From: Lucinisca nassula
Taxonomy: Eukaryota > Mollusca > Bivalvia > Lucinida > Lucinidae
Direction of reading: 5' to 3'
Assembly (NCBI GenBank): GCA_963580285.1
Contig: OY757015.1
Location: forward strand, 136,352,304-136,416,303
DNA: 64,000 nucleotides
Part shown: positions 43,682 to 55,502 of the stretch, one piece after another
Numbering within the stretch: the first letter of the stretch is position 1
How the letters are laid out: each line of letters opens with the position of its first letter
Program-made: the position numbers and the translations under genes
Notes under the pieces: model-generated
Databases searched by the model: none
What the model saw: the letters and a program-made list of their open reading frames with translations, nothing else
Told to the model about the DNA's origin: nothing

Positions 43682-44529
43682 GGGCAAAACCCCCATGTAC
43701 AATCTTGTTCCTTCAGGAAAACACAATGGATTTACACAGACTTGGACTCCATTACTGACTAAATATTTTGGTATGTGAAGCTGAGCTCTGGATACACTAG
43801 TCCAGGCATCAACCTGAGACTTCAAGCAAATCAGGAGCAGATGACATTCTCTGTTTTGTTTCATTTTTGATTTCATGTTTTTTTTTTCATGATATCATTA
43901 CAATAACATATTCATGCAAAATCATACTGTCTTCAGTATCTATATGATTGACATTTGTTCATATGAAAATTTTTGACAGTTTTCTTATAAATAAAAAAAA
44001 ACATTTCATCAAAGGGTACCCACAGTCAATGTTTTGGAGCAAAAATAACAAATAGGTCCGTAATGGTCCTTAGAGGCCTCAGCAAACAGAGCAGACTCTG
44101 ATCAGACTGCTCATGAAGGAGCAGTCTAATCAGGATCTACATTGTTTGCTTTTCTATCTGCACCTTTTTTGACCCCTTACCTGAGCATGAAACAAATTTA
44201 TTAAAATTTTAGGAGAATTACAACAAGTCCTCAGTGTGTCCCAACTTTAAGGATTTTAAGGTATATACTCTAATGAACCCCAAATTTCCTTACACAAAGT
44301 GGGATTTTCAAGGAAATCATTACATGAACATGTTTATGTGATAAATGGTTAGAAAGTTCACATGAAATGTCAAGTTTTATTTTTAATGAAATCATTTAGA
44401 ATGTCCTCTGTTTCTGTTTTGTTTTCATCTCTTCTCTTAGACTTGTGCTGCAGATAACCATTGAAATCAGGGTGTAGTTGACAGTTCTATTTACTTCCCT
44501 TGCTACACCATATCACTGTGTTGCTCTGT
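43682..44529. other. no gene recognised; one hairpin module
   Basis: 44087-44152 is a hairpin (CAGACTGCTCATGAAGGAGC) of the shared module type. The remainder shows nothing recognised. Confidence 0.4.
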
Positions 44530-44745
44530 TATATACTCTTGTCCTGCCGACCAGGTTATATGCTCTATCTTTGCAAACAGCGAAGATCCAGATCAGATGG
44601 CTTCTGGAGAAGCCATCTGATCTGGATCTTCACTGTTTATAATTCAGTTGGTGAAATTCTAGGAATAAATTATACAAGTAATTCGATTGGTTGATAGTCA
44701 AAAATAGGTGTGGTAAAATTAATTTATTCAGCAGATCAAGGTTTA
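44530..44745. mobile_element. TTAA MITE family P1, eroded left end
   Basis: CTTGTCCTGCCGACC at the left, hairpin GATGGCTTCTGGAGAAGCC at 44571-44640, CAGCAGATCAAGGTTTAA at the right. Confidence 0.72.
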
Positions 44746-45102
44746 AACTGCATTGACTTTGTGTAAAAAGTGGGATATGGAGGCAAGTGTCTTTTGCTGG
44801 AGATGTCTAATCTTGCTTTTAAACCTGGTATTAAGAAATTTAGTTCTGGTTTTCAAAGTTATCCATTGATACTTGTAACATACTAGTTTAAATGGCTTTC
44901 CATTCATTGTGTGCAATAAACTGGACAGTGTACTGCAAGTACTAGCTTTTAATAATGCTTGCAATATATTGCCTTTAGTTTTTCCTTTTCAGTGTTAATA
45001 TCTTTCTCAAACTCTGATGCATAACTTCTTAAATTTAAAGACATTTCTTATGTCTAAAACAGTTATTGTTTTTTATGTTTTGCCACTGTCATATGTTTTA
45101 CT
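44746..45102. other. no recognised feature
   Basis: AT-rich, no supported frame. Confidence 0.35.
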
Positions 45103-45330
45103 TTAACACTTTTTGTACTAAATGGATTCTTCCATCTTATACATTTTGTTTGTTTGATTTGAGGTTTAACGTCCCCGTCAACACTGTAAAGGTCATTTTG
45201 GAGACGTTGCTTCCAATTTTGTGGGACTTTTAGCCGACATTGAGATGAAATGACATCTCAAGCCCTGTCGCCCAATGAAACCAATACATAGGGTGTCCAT
45301 TTCAAAAAGATGTGTCAGGTTGGGCTGTTT
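45103..45330. mobile_element. TTAA MITE family P2 left part, with a headless SINE inside
   Basis: TTAACACTTTTTGTACTAAA starts the P2 copy. A minus-strand SINE fragment (about 45147-45290) interrupts it with ATACAT on both sides. P2 resumes as GTGTCCATTTC to TGTCAGGTTGGG and stops at the T-run where an AGCTCACC element begins. Confidence 0.72.
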
Positions 45331-45734
45331 TTAGCTCACCAGAGCTGCATGCTCCGTGGGAGCTTATAGGTTATAGGCCATGGTGTGTACCATAGCCTGT
45401 GTCATTGGCAACATTTTTAATGACATTTCCTCTAAAACTTGTGGGCCAGTTGAAACCAAATTACATGTGGGGCCTTCAATTGGTCAGAGATTCAAAGTTT
45501 GTTCATGAAGACTGTCACATGATCAAGATGGTGGCCATAAATTATATGGTAAACTTTTGAATATTTTCTCAGAAACCAAATGGCCAATGACCTTGAAACT
45601 TGGTATGCAGCATTGAGAACTCTGGCCCAACAAAGTTTGTTCAAATGATGATATTGATCTAATAATACCGGTAATAACAGTTCATCTATCATTACTGACA
45701 ATGACAAGTCTTAATCATATTTGCGAAAATGTTA
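45331..45734 (+). mobile_element. AGCTCACC element, 5' fragment
   Basis: Starts TTTTTAGCTCACCAGAGC with a stem-loop, then CTAAAACTTGTGGGCC and TTCTCAGAAACCAAATGG phrases. The 3' end is not found; LINE E follows. Confidence 0.6.
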
Positions 45735-46628
45735 CTATTTGTGTGTTCTTAGATGGCTGATGAGACCGATTCTAGCTCTGAACTGTCTGTTGTAGATAGC
45801 TAGAGCAACAGAGGCTAGAGGAAGACAGCTCTGTTGGTGATGCCTTAGCTCTGGCTTTGCGCTGTGAGCATTTCTGTTCAGCTTCACTGATTCTTTTTGC
45901 CTCATATTCATTGGCACCCCTTTTGATGAGACCAGGCCACTTTGCTCTGTCCTGAGCAATTTGTTCGCTCTGTTGGAATGTTGAAGTCCCTGAGGGAGGT
46001 TTTGAGGGTGTCCTTGTAGCGCTTCTTCTGACCGCCTTGGGAGCGTTTGCCTATTTCTAGTTCTCCATAGAGAATTTTCTTCGGCAAACGTTCCTTAGGC
46101 ATTCTGGTAACATGGCCTGTCCATCTTAACTGTGCTAATTTCAGAAAAGACTGTACACTTTGCATCCCTGCCCTGTTCAGGGCTTGAGTGTCTGGAATCC
46201 TGTCTTGCCACTTAATCTTTAAAAGTTTTCTCAGCCAGCTTGTTGGAATTGATTCAGTCTTTTGGCGTGCCGGTGGTAAACTGTCCATGTTTAACTTGCA
46301 TACAATAGTGTTGGCAACACCACAGCTCTGTAGACTTTCAGTTTTGTGTTAAGTCGGATTCCACTATGATCCCAGACACTACCACATAGTTGGCCAAATG
46401 CTTTGGCAATCCTGGCATTTACTTCATCATCAATGTGCACAGCTCTTGACAGTGTGCTCCCAAGGTAGGTGAACTTGTCTACCACTTGCAATCTTTGACC
46501 TTTCACTGTGATGGTTGGCTCTTTGTAAGGCTTGCCAGGGGCTGGCTGATAGACTACTTCAGTCTTTTTGATGCTGATTGTGAGATCTTGATCTACACTC
46601 TTTGCAAAGGTAGAGGTTGTTTTATTCA
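45735..46628 (-). pseudogene. LINE E 3' end, reverse transcriptase C-terminus with C2H2 finger
   Basis: On the minus strand the pieces read ISIKKTEVVYQPAPGKPY, VDKFTYLGSTLSRAVHID, VYRAVVLPTLLY, then after a frame break near 46290 WLRKLLKIKWQDRIPDT, LRWTGHVTRMP, GKRSQGGQKKRYKDTLK, and after another near 45940 the end with a C2H2-like finger; the family Cys pair is partly lost here (AIYNRQFRARIGLISHLRTH). It is a widespread animal LINE C-terminus. The catalytic half is absent and two frameshifts are present, so it is dead. Confidence 0.82.
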
Positions 46629-46647
46629 TCGGGATAAACATGAATGA

Positions 46648-46946
46648 TTTGTTTGTTTGTTTTGAGGTTTAACGTCCCCGTCAACACTGTAAAGGTCATT
46701 TTGAAGATGGCGCTTCAAATTTTGTGGGACTTACCTGACATTGAGATGAAATGACATCGCCAGCCCTGCCACCCAATGAAGCCAACAGGGTTTATAAGCA
46801 TGGACGGTCCTACTCGCACCGCTTTGCCTGGGCAGGCATAGATTCTCTAAGCGGTTTACAAGTACTCGTGTTCGGGTCGGTTTCAGCTCTGCACGGAAGC
46901 ATCATGCAGCCCATCTATTTCTTCAGGCCCCGATGGGCGGGGGCCG
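46648..46946 (-). mobile_element. headless SINE with target duplication
   Basis: Full copy, minus strand, TTTGTTTGTTTGTTTTGAGG to GGGCGGGGGCC. TAAACATGAATGA is present on both sides (46635-46647 and 46947-46959). Confidence 0.93.
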
Positions 46947-46959
46947 TAAACATGAATGA

Positions 46960-47385
46960 GCATCAAACACTTATGTTTATAGCAGAAACTGACCCTGCAT
47001 CTTTTTGTTGCTATGAGGCTACCCATTTTTGCATAGGCACAGGGTTGAAAGGGAACTAACCTTATGATTATATTGATATCCATTTTGCTCATTCTAGCTC
47101 ATATTTACATCTTAGCAATTAGATTCTCTTACACAGGTAATAGGGATTATTGACATTTACCACCTTTTCAGTGTTACCCGATTCTGTTTTTATTAAAACA
47201 ATATATAGTTTGAAGTATTGGAAATATTGAATGGTTCTCTGATCTGTTTTATGAATAAAGTAAAGAAATGACAAGAGATATCCATTAATATTCAGCGTCT
47301 GACCTTCTGATCACAGTGGGTTGAGCTGAGATACAGGGATTTGTAGAGACGATGCACTTAGCATGCATGAATACTATGTCTTCTT
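46960..47385. other. no recognised feature
   Basis: Nothing supported. Confidence 0.35.
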
Positions 47386-47600
47386 GTTGTACCAAATGCA
47401 ATCTTCCTCCTTATATTTAGCAGGAGTCCATTTTGAAATTTAGGGGTGACAGGTTGTGTTATCATTAGAATTTATTTGGAAAATAGCTGAACTTTATGCA
47501 AATAGTGTAGACCCTGATCAGATGCAGTAGAATGTGGCGTCTGATCTGCGTCTACACTATTTGCCAGGGCACCCGTTTTGGGGTTTCTGGTACAATATGG
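47386..47600. mobile_element. TTAA MITE family P2, eroded ends
   Basis: TTGTACCAAATGCAATCTTCC, AGGGGTGACAGGTTGTG, hairpin with GATGCAGTAGAATGTGGCG, then TTTCTGGTACAATATGGG. Confidence 0.75.
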
Positions 47601-47659
47601 GTGAATGGTCTGGGTGATATCAAGCCAATCTACTTCAGCCATGAAACAGTTTCAGTACT

Positions 47660-48140
47660 TGTTTGTATGTATTAGAGTTTAATGTCCCAGTCAATACTAT
47701 TAAGGTCATATCGAGTGACTCATTTTACCTATTCACGATTTTCCTAGGCAGGCTTATACGTAAGCAGTTAAACAGTGAAACTGACAACTGCCCTTTTTAA
47801 ATCAGCAGAAAGGAGAGAATGACCGTAGAAAAGATTTCTCGATCAGTCTCCACAAAAAGATGTTGCTGACCCGGGCAGGTATCGAACCTGTGTCGTCCTG
47901 ATTACCAGTCAGACACCCATCTGACTGAGCTACCGAGACCGGCGCAGTGAAACAGTACAGAGTGCATTCTTTAGCCAGAAACTGACAACTGCCTTTCTTG
48001 AATCAGAGGAAGGGAGGAAAATGACCTCAGCAAATATTTCATGATCAGTCTTGAAATGTTGCGGAACCTGTTGGTGATCGGACCAGAGCCTTCTGAACAT
48101 CAGTAGAGCTCACATCGGCTGAGCCACTGTCAGTGACCAC
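47660..48140 (-). mobile_element. tRNA-Thr-GGT-like SINE, one full and one partial copy
   Basis: 47660-47943 ends in a tRNA-like head on the minus strand (GGTAGCTCAGTCAGATGG, loop with GGT, GTTCGATACCTGC). 47944-48140 is a partial second copy of the same body in the same orientation. Confidence 0.8.
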
Positions 48141-48228
48141 TTTTTGACATTGCTTGCATGGCTGTGACATCTACAGTATGACCCTTGTAGCAAATGGGGT
48201 GGGGGTTAGTATTAGGGAAGAGAAAGCC

Positions 48229-48538
48229 CCCCACCCATCAGGGCTTGAAGAAATAGATTGGGCTGCATGATGCTTCCACGCAGAGCTGAAACCAGCCGCA
48301 CATGAGTACTGGTAAACTGCTTAGAGGTTCTAAGCCTGTCTAGGAAAAGTGGTGTGAGGTGGACCGTCCATGCATATACATGTAAATCCTATTGGTTAAT
48401 CATTGATCAACAGGGCTTGAGATGTCATTTCATCTCAGTGTCAGGTAAAAGTCCCACAACATTGGAAGCAATGTCTCCAAAATGACCTATACAGTGTTGA
48501 TGGGGACGTTAAACCTCAAATCAATCAAACAAACAAAC
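48229..48538 (+). mobile_element. headless SINE
   Basis: Full length: CCCCCCACCCATCAGGGC, GACCGCACATGAGTACTGG-like body, GGGGACGTTAAACC and CAAAC tail. The family body ACTGGTAAACTGCTTA is clear. Confidence 0.88.
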
Positions 48539-49252
48539 TAACAAACAGAGAACTGAAACCAGTCATCACAAATCCCAGACTTTAAAATTTGTCAGCCACA
48601 AATCACAGAGAATATAATAAAAATGACTTTTAAAGTAACCGGCAGAGGACAAAGGAGACGATAATTGTCGTGATAGGCATTTTATGGGTTAACATGAAAA
48701 CAGCTATCACATCTATAGCAGACATCATCAGAAAAAAAATGTCTAATTTTTCAGAAAAAAAAAACAGCCTGATTTTCTTTGAAAATGGATAAGACAGAAG
48801 ACTGAATATTGTCCTCATTAATTTTGTAAGTTTGTATGGTGCTATATGGCACTGGGTTAAATCTCTACATGCTGCTCCAGAAACAATCCATTTCCATGAC
48901 AGTCCTTATCTTCCAACAGTAAATGGCTGTATGACATTTTGGATTAATTTCCCATTAATAAGTCTTTGATTATTTAGAGTAATTATTAACTTTGATCTGC
49001 ATGCAGCCATTTTGACCTTTGATTTCCAAAGCGTACATATCAGGCTATTGTGGCATATTACCCTACAGCTTCTTGTTATATAAAATATGTGTAGATTATA
49101 TACATTGTAGACAAAAGGGCCATTTATGGTCATTTTGCTATATAATCTATACGTTTTCAGGATGTTTCTTCAAATTTTGTTGTATCCAAAAATTGTCAAC
49201 ATGTTCCAGATAAGAAGGAGAAACAGTTTTGAGCCTTATCCTGCTGAATGAA
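48539..49252. other. no gene recognised
   Basis: Short pieces resemble other copies in the window (AGTAACCGGCAGAGGAC as near 28985, and a TATATAATCTATACG foldback at 49080-49150). No coding evidence. Confidence 0.4.
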
Positions 49253-49465
49253 TTAACCCTTATCTTGCTGTTCACGACAACCCCTATCTTTGCAAACAGT
49301 GTAGATCCAGATCAGATGGCTTCTGAAGAAGCCATCTGATCAGGATCTGCACTGTTTGACATTCAGTTTATGAATATGTAGGAATAAATTACTTCAAATA
49401 ATCTGATTGGTTCAAAGTCAGAAATGGGTGTGGCTTAATTGAATATTCAGCAAGAGAAGGGTTAA
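49253..49465. mobile_element. TTAA MITE family P1
   Basis: TTAACCCTTATCTTGCTG to CAGCAAGAGAAGGGTTAA, hairpin 49289-49360. Confidence 0.87.
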
Positions 49466-49836
49466 TTAAGCCACTCTCATTCTTGACTATCCACCAGTCA
49501 AAGTACTTGCTATAATGTTCCAACGGATTACTCTGGTTATTAAAATGATGTACGTCTGCAGGCGGGCGGGCGAGAAGGTGGATGGGCGAGGAGGTGTCAA
49601 CATTTTGTTTCCAGAGCATAACTCAGCAACCATTTGAAATATTTCAATAATACTTGATAGAGTTACAGAACAGGTCATTGAGTAGTGTCGCATGCAAGAA
49701 TGACAACTCTGCTGGTCTTAATTTTGAAATTATCGAACAAACAAACAAACAAATTACAGTTAAAATTTTGACCACTAACAAGCTTGTTAAGTAGAGGAGG
49801 CTTTAAACAATGGCCTAGATGAACTGTCCTATCTGG
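49466..49836. other. no recognised feature
   Basis: A G-rich run near 49560 and a CAAA repeat near 49740; nothing else. Confidence 0.35.
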
Positions 49837-50083
49837 TTCCAGTTGTTCAAAGCATTGTTAGCTTAACAAACTCTTTAGTTGTCATAATGTTAACTGTTCT
49901 TAGTTAGCAAGTACAATATCTCACATAGTGTAATTTTTGCTGAAAAAAAATGTGAGCAGCTTTTGCATTTGCAAAAGCTGCTCACATTTTTTCTGCAAAA
50001 ATATAAGTATATTTGCTATATTAAATGATCAAAGTTTTAACGATTTGTTAACTAAGATGGTAGTTTTAAACAACTGGCCCCTT
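49837..50083. mobile_element. foldback MITE family Q
   Basis: CCAGTTGTTCAAAGCATTG to TTTTAAACAACTGGCCCC with a perfect central hairpin TGTGAGCAGCTTTTGC. Confidence 0.83.
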
Positions 50084-50512
50084 TTTATAATAAATCATGT
50101 TGTTTTAACCCACAGTGAAACTGAGTTTTACTTCATGAAGCAATCTTTTAGTCACTGTCTTCTCAGAAATGTCATATATTTGTGAAGCTGAGGATGCTTT
50201 AATGTTTCAGAGTTTATTAAGAAAACAGGAAAGCCCTGATGGACATACTAACATGAAAGAATGAAACTAGATTAATGCAAAGAAACAATACAACAAGGAA
50301 AAACATACAATAACATGTATCACGACCCCCCCCCCCCCCATAACACGGCTCATTAAAGATGGAGAGAAAAAAAAATAATTTTTTTTTTCCTCTTTTCCTC
50401 CCCTCTCCTCCCTCTTTTGGATCTCTATAACCGTGCTATAAAGTGGCAGTGGGACATGTATACAGTTACCGCAAAAATACCCAAAAGTCTGCCCAGTTGA
50501 ACTGCCCTGTCT
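50084..50512. other. no gene recognised; homopolymer tracts
   Basis: A C-run (50327-50339) and A/T runs near 50375; no coding evidence. Confidence 0.4.
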
Positions 50513-50737
50513 GAGTCCAGTTGTTCAAAGCATCGTTAGCTTAACAAACTCTTTAGTGATCGTATTGTTAACTGTTCTTACTTAGCAAGTACAATATCTC
50601 ACATAGTGTTATTTCTGCTGAAAAAAAAAAACACACAAAAAAAAAACATTTTTCCTGCAAAAATATAAGTATATTTGCCATATTAAATGATCAAGATTTG
50701 TTAACTAAGATGTTAGTTTTGAACAACTGGCCCCTGG
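50513..50737. mobile_element. foldback MITE family Q, hairpin replaced by A-runs
   Basis: Ends GTCCAGTTGTTCAAAGC and TTTTGAACAACTGGCCCC as in 49837-50083, but the central hairpin is gone and A-runs lie there. Confidence 0.72.
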
Positions 50738-51025
50738 TTATAATAAATCATGTTGTTTTAACCCACGTTGAATATGAAGCAATCTTTTGGTCACTGTCGT
50801 CTCAGAATTGTCATATATTTGTTTTTGGTGGATATATTATCGTAGTAATCAGTGGAAGTAAAATAGCCTGAAATCAATTTCCATTTATATGCAAAGAAGG
50901 GATTTGCCTTCTTGGCTCAGTAGGCCAGATTTCCTCGTATAGTTACAGACATGATGGAAAATAAGAATCTTATATGGATGTGAGGGGTTGATGGAAAAAT
51001 CTTGTCCAGGACCACAGAACAGCAT

Positions 51026-51157
51026 TGGGCGGCAGGGCTTGAGATGTCATTTCATCTCAATGTTGAGTAAAAGTCCCACAAAATTGGAAGCAACATCTCC
51101 AAAATGACCTATACAATGATGATGGGGACGTTAAACCTAAAATCAAACAAACAAACT
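51026..51157 (+). mobile_element. headless SINE, 5'-truncated, with short target duplication
   Basis: TGGGCGGCAGGGCTTGAG to the CAAAC tail. GAACAGCAT flanks it (51017-51025 and 51158-51166). It interrupts a diverged unit of the 78-bp minisatellite. Confidence 0.85.
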
Positions 51158-51293
51158 GAACAGCATAAGATTATCTTGCATGGATGTGAGTGTCCATAGA
51201 AAAATCTGCCCTAAAGTGTCTTCACAAAATATCGCAGTATTCTCATCTCTTCCAATGGGGACTGTCTGGCATCACAAGTCAAGCATAAGAATC

Positions 51294-51507
51294 TTAACCC
51301 TTGTCCTGCTGAATATTTTAATCTGCCACACCCACTACCAATTATCAACCAATTAGATTACTTGATGCAAATTATTGCAACAAATTCACAATCTGAAGGG
51401 CACTGTAGATCCTGATCAGATGGCTTCTGAGATTCAGAAGCCATCTGATCTGGATCTACATTGTTTGAAAGGTATGACATATCCGGGCTCAGCAGGACAA
51501 GGGCTAA
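51294..51507. mobile_element. TTAA MITE family P1 inside the minisatellite
   Basis: TTAACCCTTGTCCTGCTG to CAGCAGGACAAGGGCTAA, hairpin 51404-51470. The flanking sequence reads AGAATC on the left and ATGAAAAATC on the right, both minisatellite words. Confidence 0.83.
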
Positions 51508-51539
51508 ATGAAAAATCTATCCTGAAGGCATTTGTCAAG

Positions 51540-53115
51540 CATTATAAGGCAAGCATTAGAATCTTACATTGATGTGAGGGATCAATAGAAAAATCCATCC
51601 TGAGAACAGTAACTGTTGTCAAGCATTATAAGGCAAGCATTAAAATCAAACATTGATGTGAGGGATGAATAGAAAAATCAATCCTAAGGACAGTTGTCAA
51701 GCATTATAAAGCAAGCATCAGAATCTTACATTGATGTGAGGGATGAATAGAAAAATCAATCCTAAGGACAGTTGTCAAGCATCAGAATCTTACATTGATG
51801 TGAGGGATCAATAGAAAAATCGATCCTGAGGGCAGTTGTCAAGCATTATAAAGCAAGCATCAGGATCTTACATTGATGTGAGGGATCAATAGAAAAATCG
51901 ATCCTGAGGGCAGTTGTCAAGCATTATAAAGCAAGCATCAGAATCTTACATTGATGTGAGAGATCAATAGAAAAATCCATACTGAGAGCAGTTGTCAAGC
52001 ATCATAAGGCAAACATTAGAGTCTTACATTGATGTGAGGGATCAATAGAAAAATACATACTGAGAGCAGTTGTCAAGCATTATAAGGCAAGCATTAGAAT
52101 CTTACATTGATGTGAGGGATCAATAGAAAAATACATACTGAGAGCAGTTGTCAAGCATCATAAGGCAAACATTAGAGTCTTACATTGATGTGAGGGATCA
52201 ATAGAAAAATACATACTGAGAGCAGTTGTCAAGCATTTTAAGGCAAGCATTAGAATCTTACATTGATGTGAGGGATCAATAGAAAAATACATACTGAGAG
52301 CAGTTGTCAAGCATCATAAGGCAAACATTAGAGTCTTACATTGATGTGAGGGATCAATAGAAAAATCGATCCTGAGGGCAGTTGTCAAGCATTATAAAGC
52401 AAGCATCAGAATCTTACATTGATGTGAGAGATCAATAGAAAAATCCATACTGAGAGCAGTTGTCAAGCATCATAAGGCAAACATTAGAGTCTTACATTGA
52501 TGTGAGGGATCAATAGAAAAATACATACTGAGAGCAGTTGTCAAGCATTATAAGGCAAACATTAGAGTCTTACATTGATGTGAGGGATCAATAGAAAAAT
52601 ACATACTGAGAGCAGTTGTCAAGCATCATAAGGCAAACATTAGAGTCTTACATTGATGTGAGGGATCAATAGAAAAATACATACTGAGAGCAGTTGTCAA
52701 GCATTATAAGGCAAACATTAGAGTCTTACATTGATGTGAGGGATCAATAGAAAAATACATACTGAGAGCAGTTGTCAAGCATCATAAGGCAAACATTAGA
52801 GTCTTACATTGATGTGAGGGATCAATAGAAAAATTGATCCTGAGGGCAGTTGTCAAGCATTATAAAGCAAGCATCAGAATCTTACATTGATGTGAGAGAT
52901 CAATAGAAAAATCCATACTGAGAGCAGTTGTCAAGCATCATAAGGCAAGCATTAGAATCTAACATGGATGTGAGGGATCAATAGAAAAATACATACTGAG
53001 AGCAGTTGTCAAGCATCATAAGGCAAGCATTAGAATCTTACATTGATGTGAGGGATCAATAAAAAAATACATACTGAGAGCAGTTGTCAAGCATCATAAG
53101 GCAAACATTAGAGTC
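51540..53115 (+). repeat. 78-bp minisatellite, about 20 units, with a 468-bp higher-order repeat
   Basis: The unit contains GATGTGAGGGATCAATAG and GCAGTTGTCAAGCAT. Variants alternate (GCAAACATTAGAGTC against GCAAGCATTAGAATC). The rarer variant ATCCTGAGGGCAG starts at 51901, 52369 and 52837, exactly 468 bases (six units) apart. One unit near 51790 is shortened by about 14 bases. Diverged units continue left to about 50960. Confidence 0.93.
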
Positions 53116-53275
53116 GCATTAGGGCTTCGCACTCATACAAAACATTTTCACCTGTGAGTTTGACCTTGACCTGTGACCCACATTAAAGAAAAAAAAACTT
53201 TTCAAGGACACAGTCTCCAAAAAATAGCTTGTCTGCATCCTATCTCCTGAACAAATTTATGAATTGTGGTCAAAC

Positions 53276-53505
53276 TTAACCCTTTTTTGTACCAAATGGA
53301 ATCTTCCTCCTTTTATACAACAGGAGTCCATTTCAAAATTTAGGGGTGTCAGGTTGGGTTTTCTTCAAAATCTATTTGGAAACTGGCGGAATGTTTTGCA
53401 AACAGTGTAGGCCCTGATCAGATGCCACTTTCTGTGGTGTCTGATCTGGGCCTACACTGTTTGCCAGGGTACCCGTTTTGGGGTTTCTAGTACTAAATGG
53501 GTTAA
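53276..53505. mobile_element. TTAA MITE family P2
   Basis: TTAACCCTTTTTTGTACC to GTACTAAATGGGTTAA, hairpin 53395-53465. Confidence 0.85.
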
Positions 53506-53714
53506 TAGAGTATATCATTTCAACGTGCCAAATTCTTGATTTGATTTTGCTGAGCTTGACTTCATGATCTGATCTGGGTCTGCTCTGTTTGCCATCATCC
53601 TGCATCTAAAATGGGTTAAAGTCATCTTGTGGGCTTGACTGCAGATATTGTAATATAAGCCATGAAGTGCAGCAATGGCAGATTTTGGACAGCCAAGGTT
53701 ACTAATTTTGCACA

Positions 53715-54007
53715 CAGCCCCCGCCCATCGGGGCTGGCTGCACGATGCTTCCACTCTGAGCTGAATCTGACTGCACACGAGTACTGGTAAACAGCTTAGA
53801 GTATCTAAGTCTGCCCAGGCAAAGCGGTGTGAGTCGTACCATCCATGATTATATCCATGCTTATAAACCCGATTGGTTTAATTGGGTGACAGGGCTTGAG
53901 ATGTCATTTCATCTGAATGTCGGGTAAATATCCCACAAAATTGGAAGCAAGGTCTCCAAAATGACCTATACAGTGTTGATAGGGACGTTAAACCACAAAT
54001 CAAACAA
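53715..54007 (+). mobile_element. headless SINE with target duplication
   Basis: Full copy. ACTAATTTTGCACA on both sides (53701-53714 and 54008-54021). A small internal duplication reads CCATG...ATCCATGCTTAT. Confidence 0.92.
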
Positions 54008-54021
54008 ACTAATTTTGCACA

Positions 54022-54424
54022 AAAATAATTTGACATTGGATCATTTATACATAGTGCCATTTCTTTTCAGTGTTGATGTTACCAATCTATAAATGTGGTC
54101 CAATACATTTATGTTGTTAAATTGTCCTCATTACAAGAAAACCATGTACTTTACCATTCCCATCTAACCTCGGCCTCAAGCGGTGATATGTCTCAATTTT
54201 TATGTCACAGCAAGTGTTGTAAGTCAGAATGCTTTTACTTGACGTTATTCCTATGGCTTTTATCAGAATTTATTCTCTTATGCAAATATAGTTTTAGGGC
54301 TTCCTCATCCCTTATCAATATTCCATTATAGAATCAAATTCCGTCACAAATCGGTAGTGTCACCAAAGAAAGTATGTTTTCTGAAAGTGGCTGTAGATGA
54401 TCTTCCAAAAATTATCTAGAGCTT
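54022..54424. other. no recognised feature
   Basis: Unique-looking AT-rich sequence; no supported frame. Confidence 0.35.
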
Positions 54425-54735
54425 TTGCCCCTTGCCCATTGGGGCTTGGAGAAACAGATTGGGCTGCATGATGCTTCCATGCAGAGCTGAAACCGACCAT
54501 ACATGAGTACTGGTAAACCGCTTAGAAGGTCTAAGCCTGCCCAGGCAAAGTGTTGCGAGTCGTACCATCCAATGCAATTATAAACTCTATTACTTTCGTT
54601 GGGCGGCAGCAATTGAGATGTCCTCACATCTTGATTTCGGGTAAAAATCCCACAAAATTGGGAGCAGTCATCTCAATAATGACCTAAATAGTGTTGGTGG
54701 GGATGTTTAACCTCAAATAATAATAAAAAAAAAAA
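54425..54735 (+). mobile_element. headless SINE
   Basis: Full length, GCCCATTGGGGCTTGGAG to AACCTCAAATAATAAT. The tail has drifted to AAT repeats. Confidence 0.86.
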
Positions 54736-54884
54736 ATCCTCTTAAGCTTTATTATCAGGAATGACTAGTTCCAAGGCCTAGTAGTTAAGAGCGCTGACTC
54801 TTAATCTTTATCCTACTGAATAATTTAATTAGCCGTATACCTATTTCTGACTATCAGCCTATCAGATTACATGATCAACCCAAG

Positions 54885-55390
54885 CCTCCTTATAACACTA
54901 TTATTGGGGTCCAAAGCAGAAACCGTATTAGTTAAACAACTGTGTTATATGGCCCCCGCCCATAGGGGCTTGAAGAAATATATGGGCTGCATGATGCTTC
55001 CACGCAGAGCTGAAACCGACCCACAAACGAGTACTGGTAAACCGCTTAGAGGATCTAAGCCTGCCCAGGCAAAGCAGTGTGAGGCGGCCTGTCCATGCTT
55101 ATGAACCCTATTGGTTTGCATTGGGCGGCAGGACTTGAGATGTCATTTCATCTCAGTGTCGGGTAAAAGTCCCACAAAATTGGAAGCAACGTCTCCAAAA
55201 TGACCTTTACAGTGTTGACGGGGACGTTTAACCTCAAAATCAAACAAACCAAACAAAAAAGTATAGATTATATAGAAAAATGACCATTTATGGTCATTTT
55301 TTTTATATAATCTATACATTTTTGGGATCCATCTTGAAACCGTGTTATATCCTAAACTGTGTAATAACAAACCGTGTTATGATGAGGTTG
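54885..55390. mobile_element. TATAACAC-end MITE split by a headless SINE
   Basis: CTCCTTATAACACTATT at the left, AACCGTGTTATGATGAGG at the right; between them the SINE 54950-55253 and a foldback GTATAGATTATATAGAAA/complement at 55260-55320. Confidence 0.68.
54950..55253 (+). mobile_element. headless SINE
   Basis: Full length from GGCCCCCGCCCATAGGGGC to GACGTTTAACC and CAAACC. Confidence 0.88.
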
Positions 55391-55502
55391 TGGTGTATAT
55401 TTTGTTCAAATTCATAAACCGAATGACAATCAGTGTAGATCCTGATCTGAATCAACACTGTTTGCAAAGGTAGGGGTTGTCATGAACAGCAGGGTAAGGA
55501 CT

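Noticed and set aside
46883..47059. Open frames running out of SINE copies (also near 54412, 59521, 60041)
   Set aside because: The same SINE sequence gives similar peptides wherever it lies; no homology or splice evidence.
51540..53115. Possible CRISPR array
   Set aside because: The repeats are contiguous 78-bp units without unique spacers, in a eukaryotic context.
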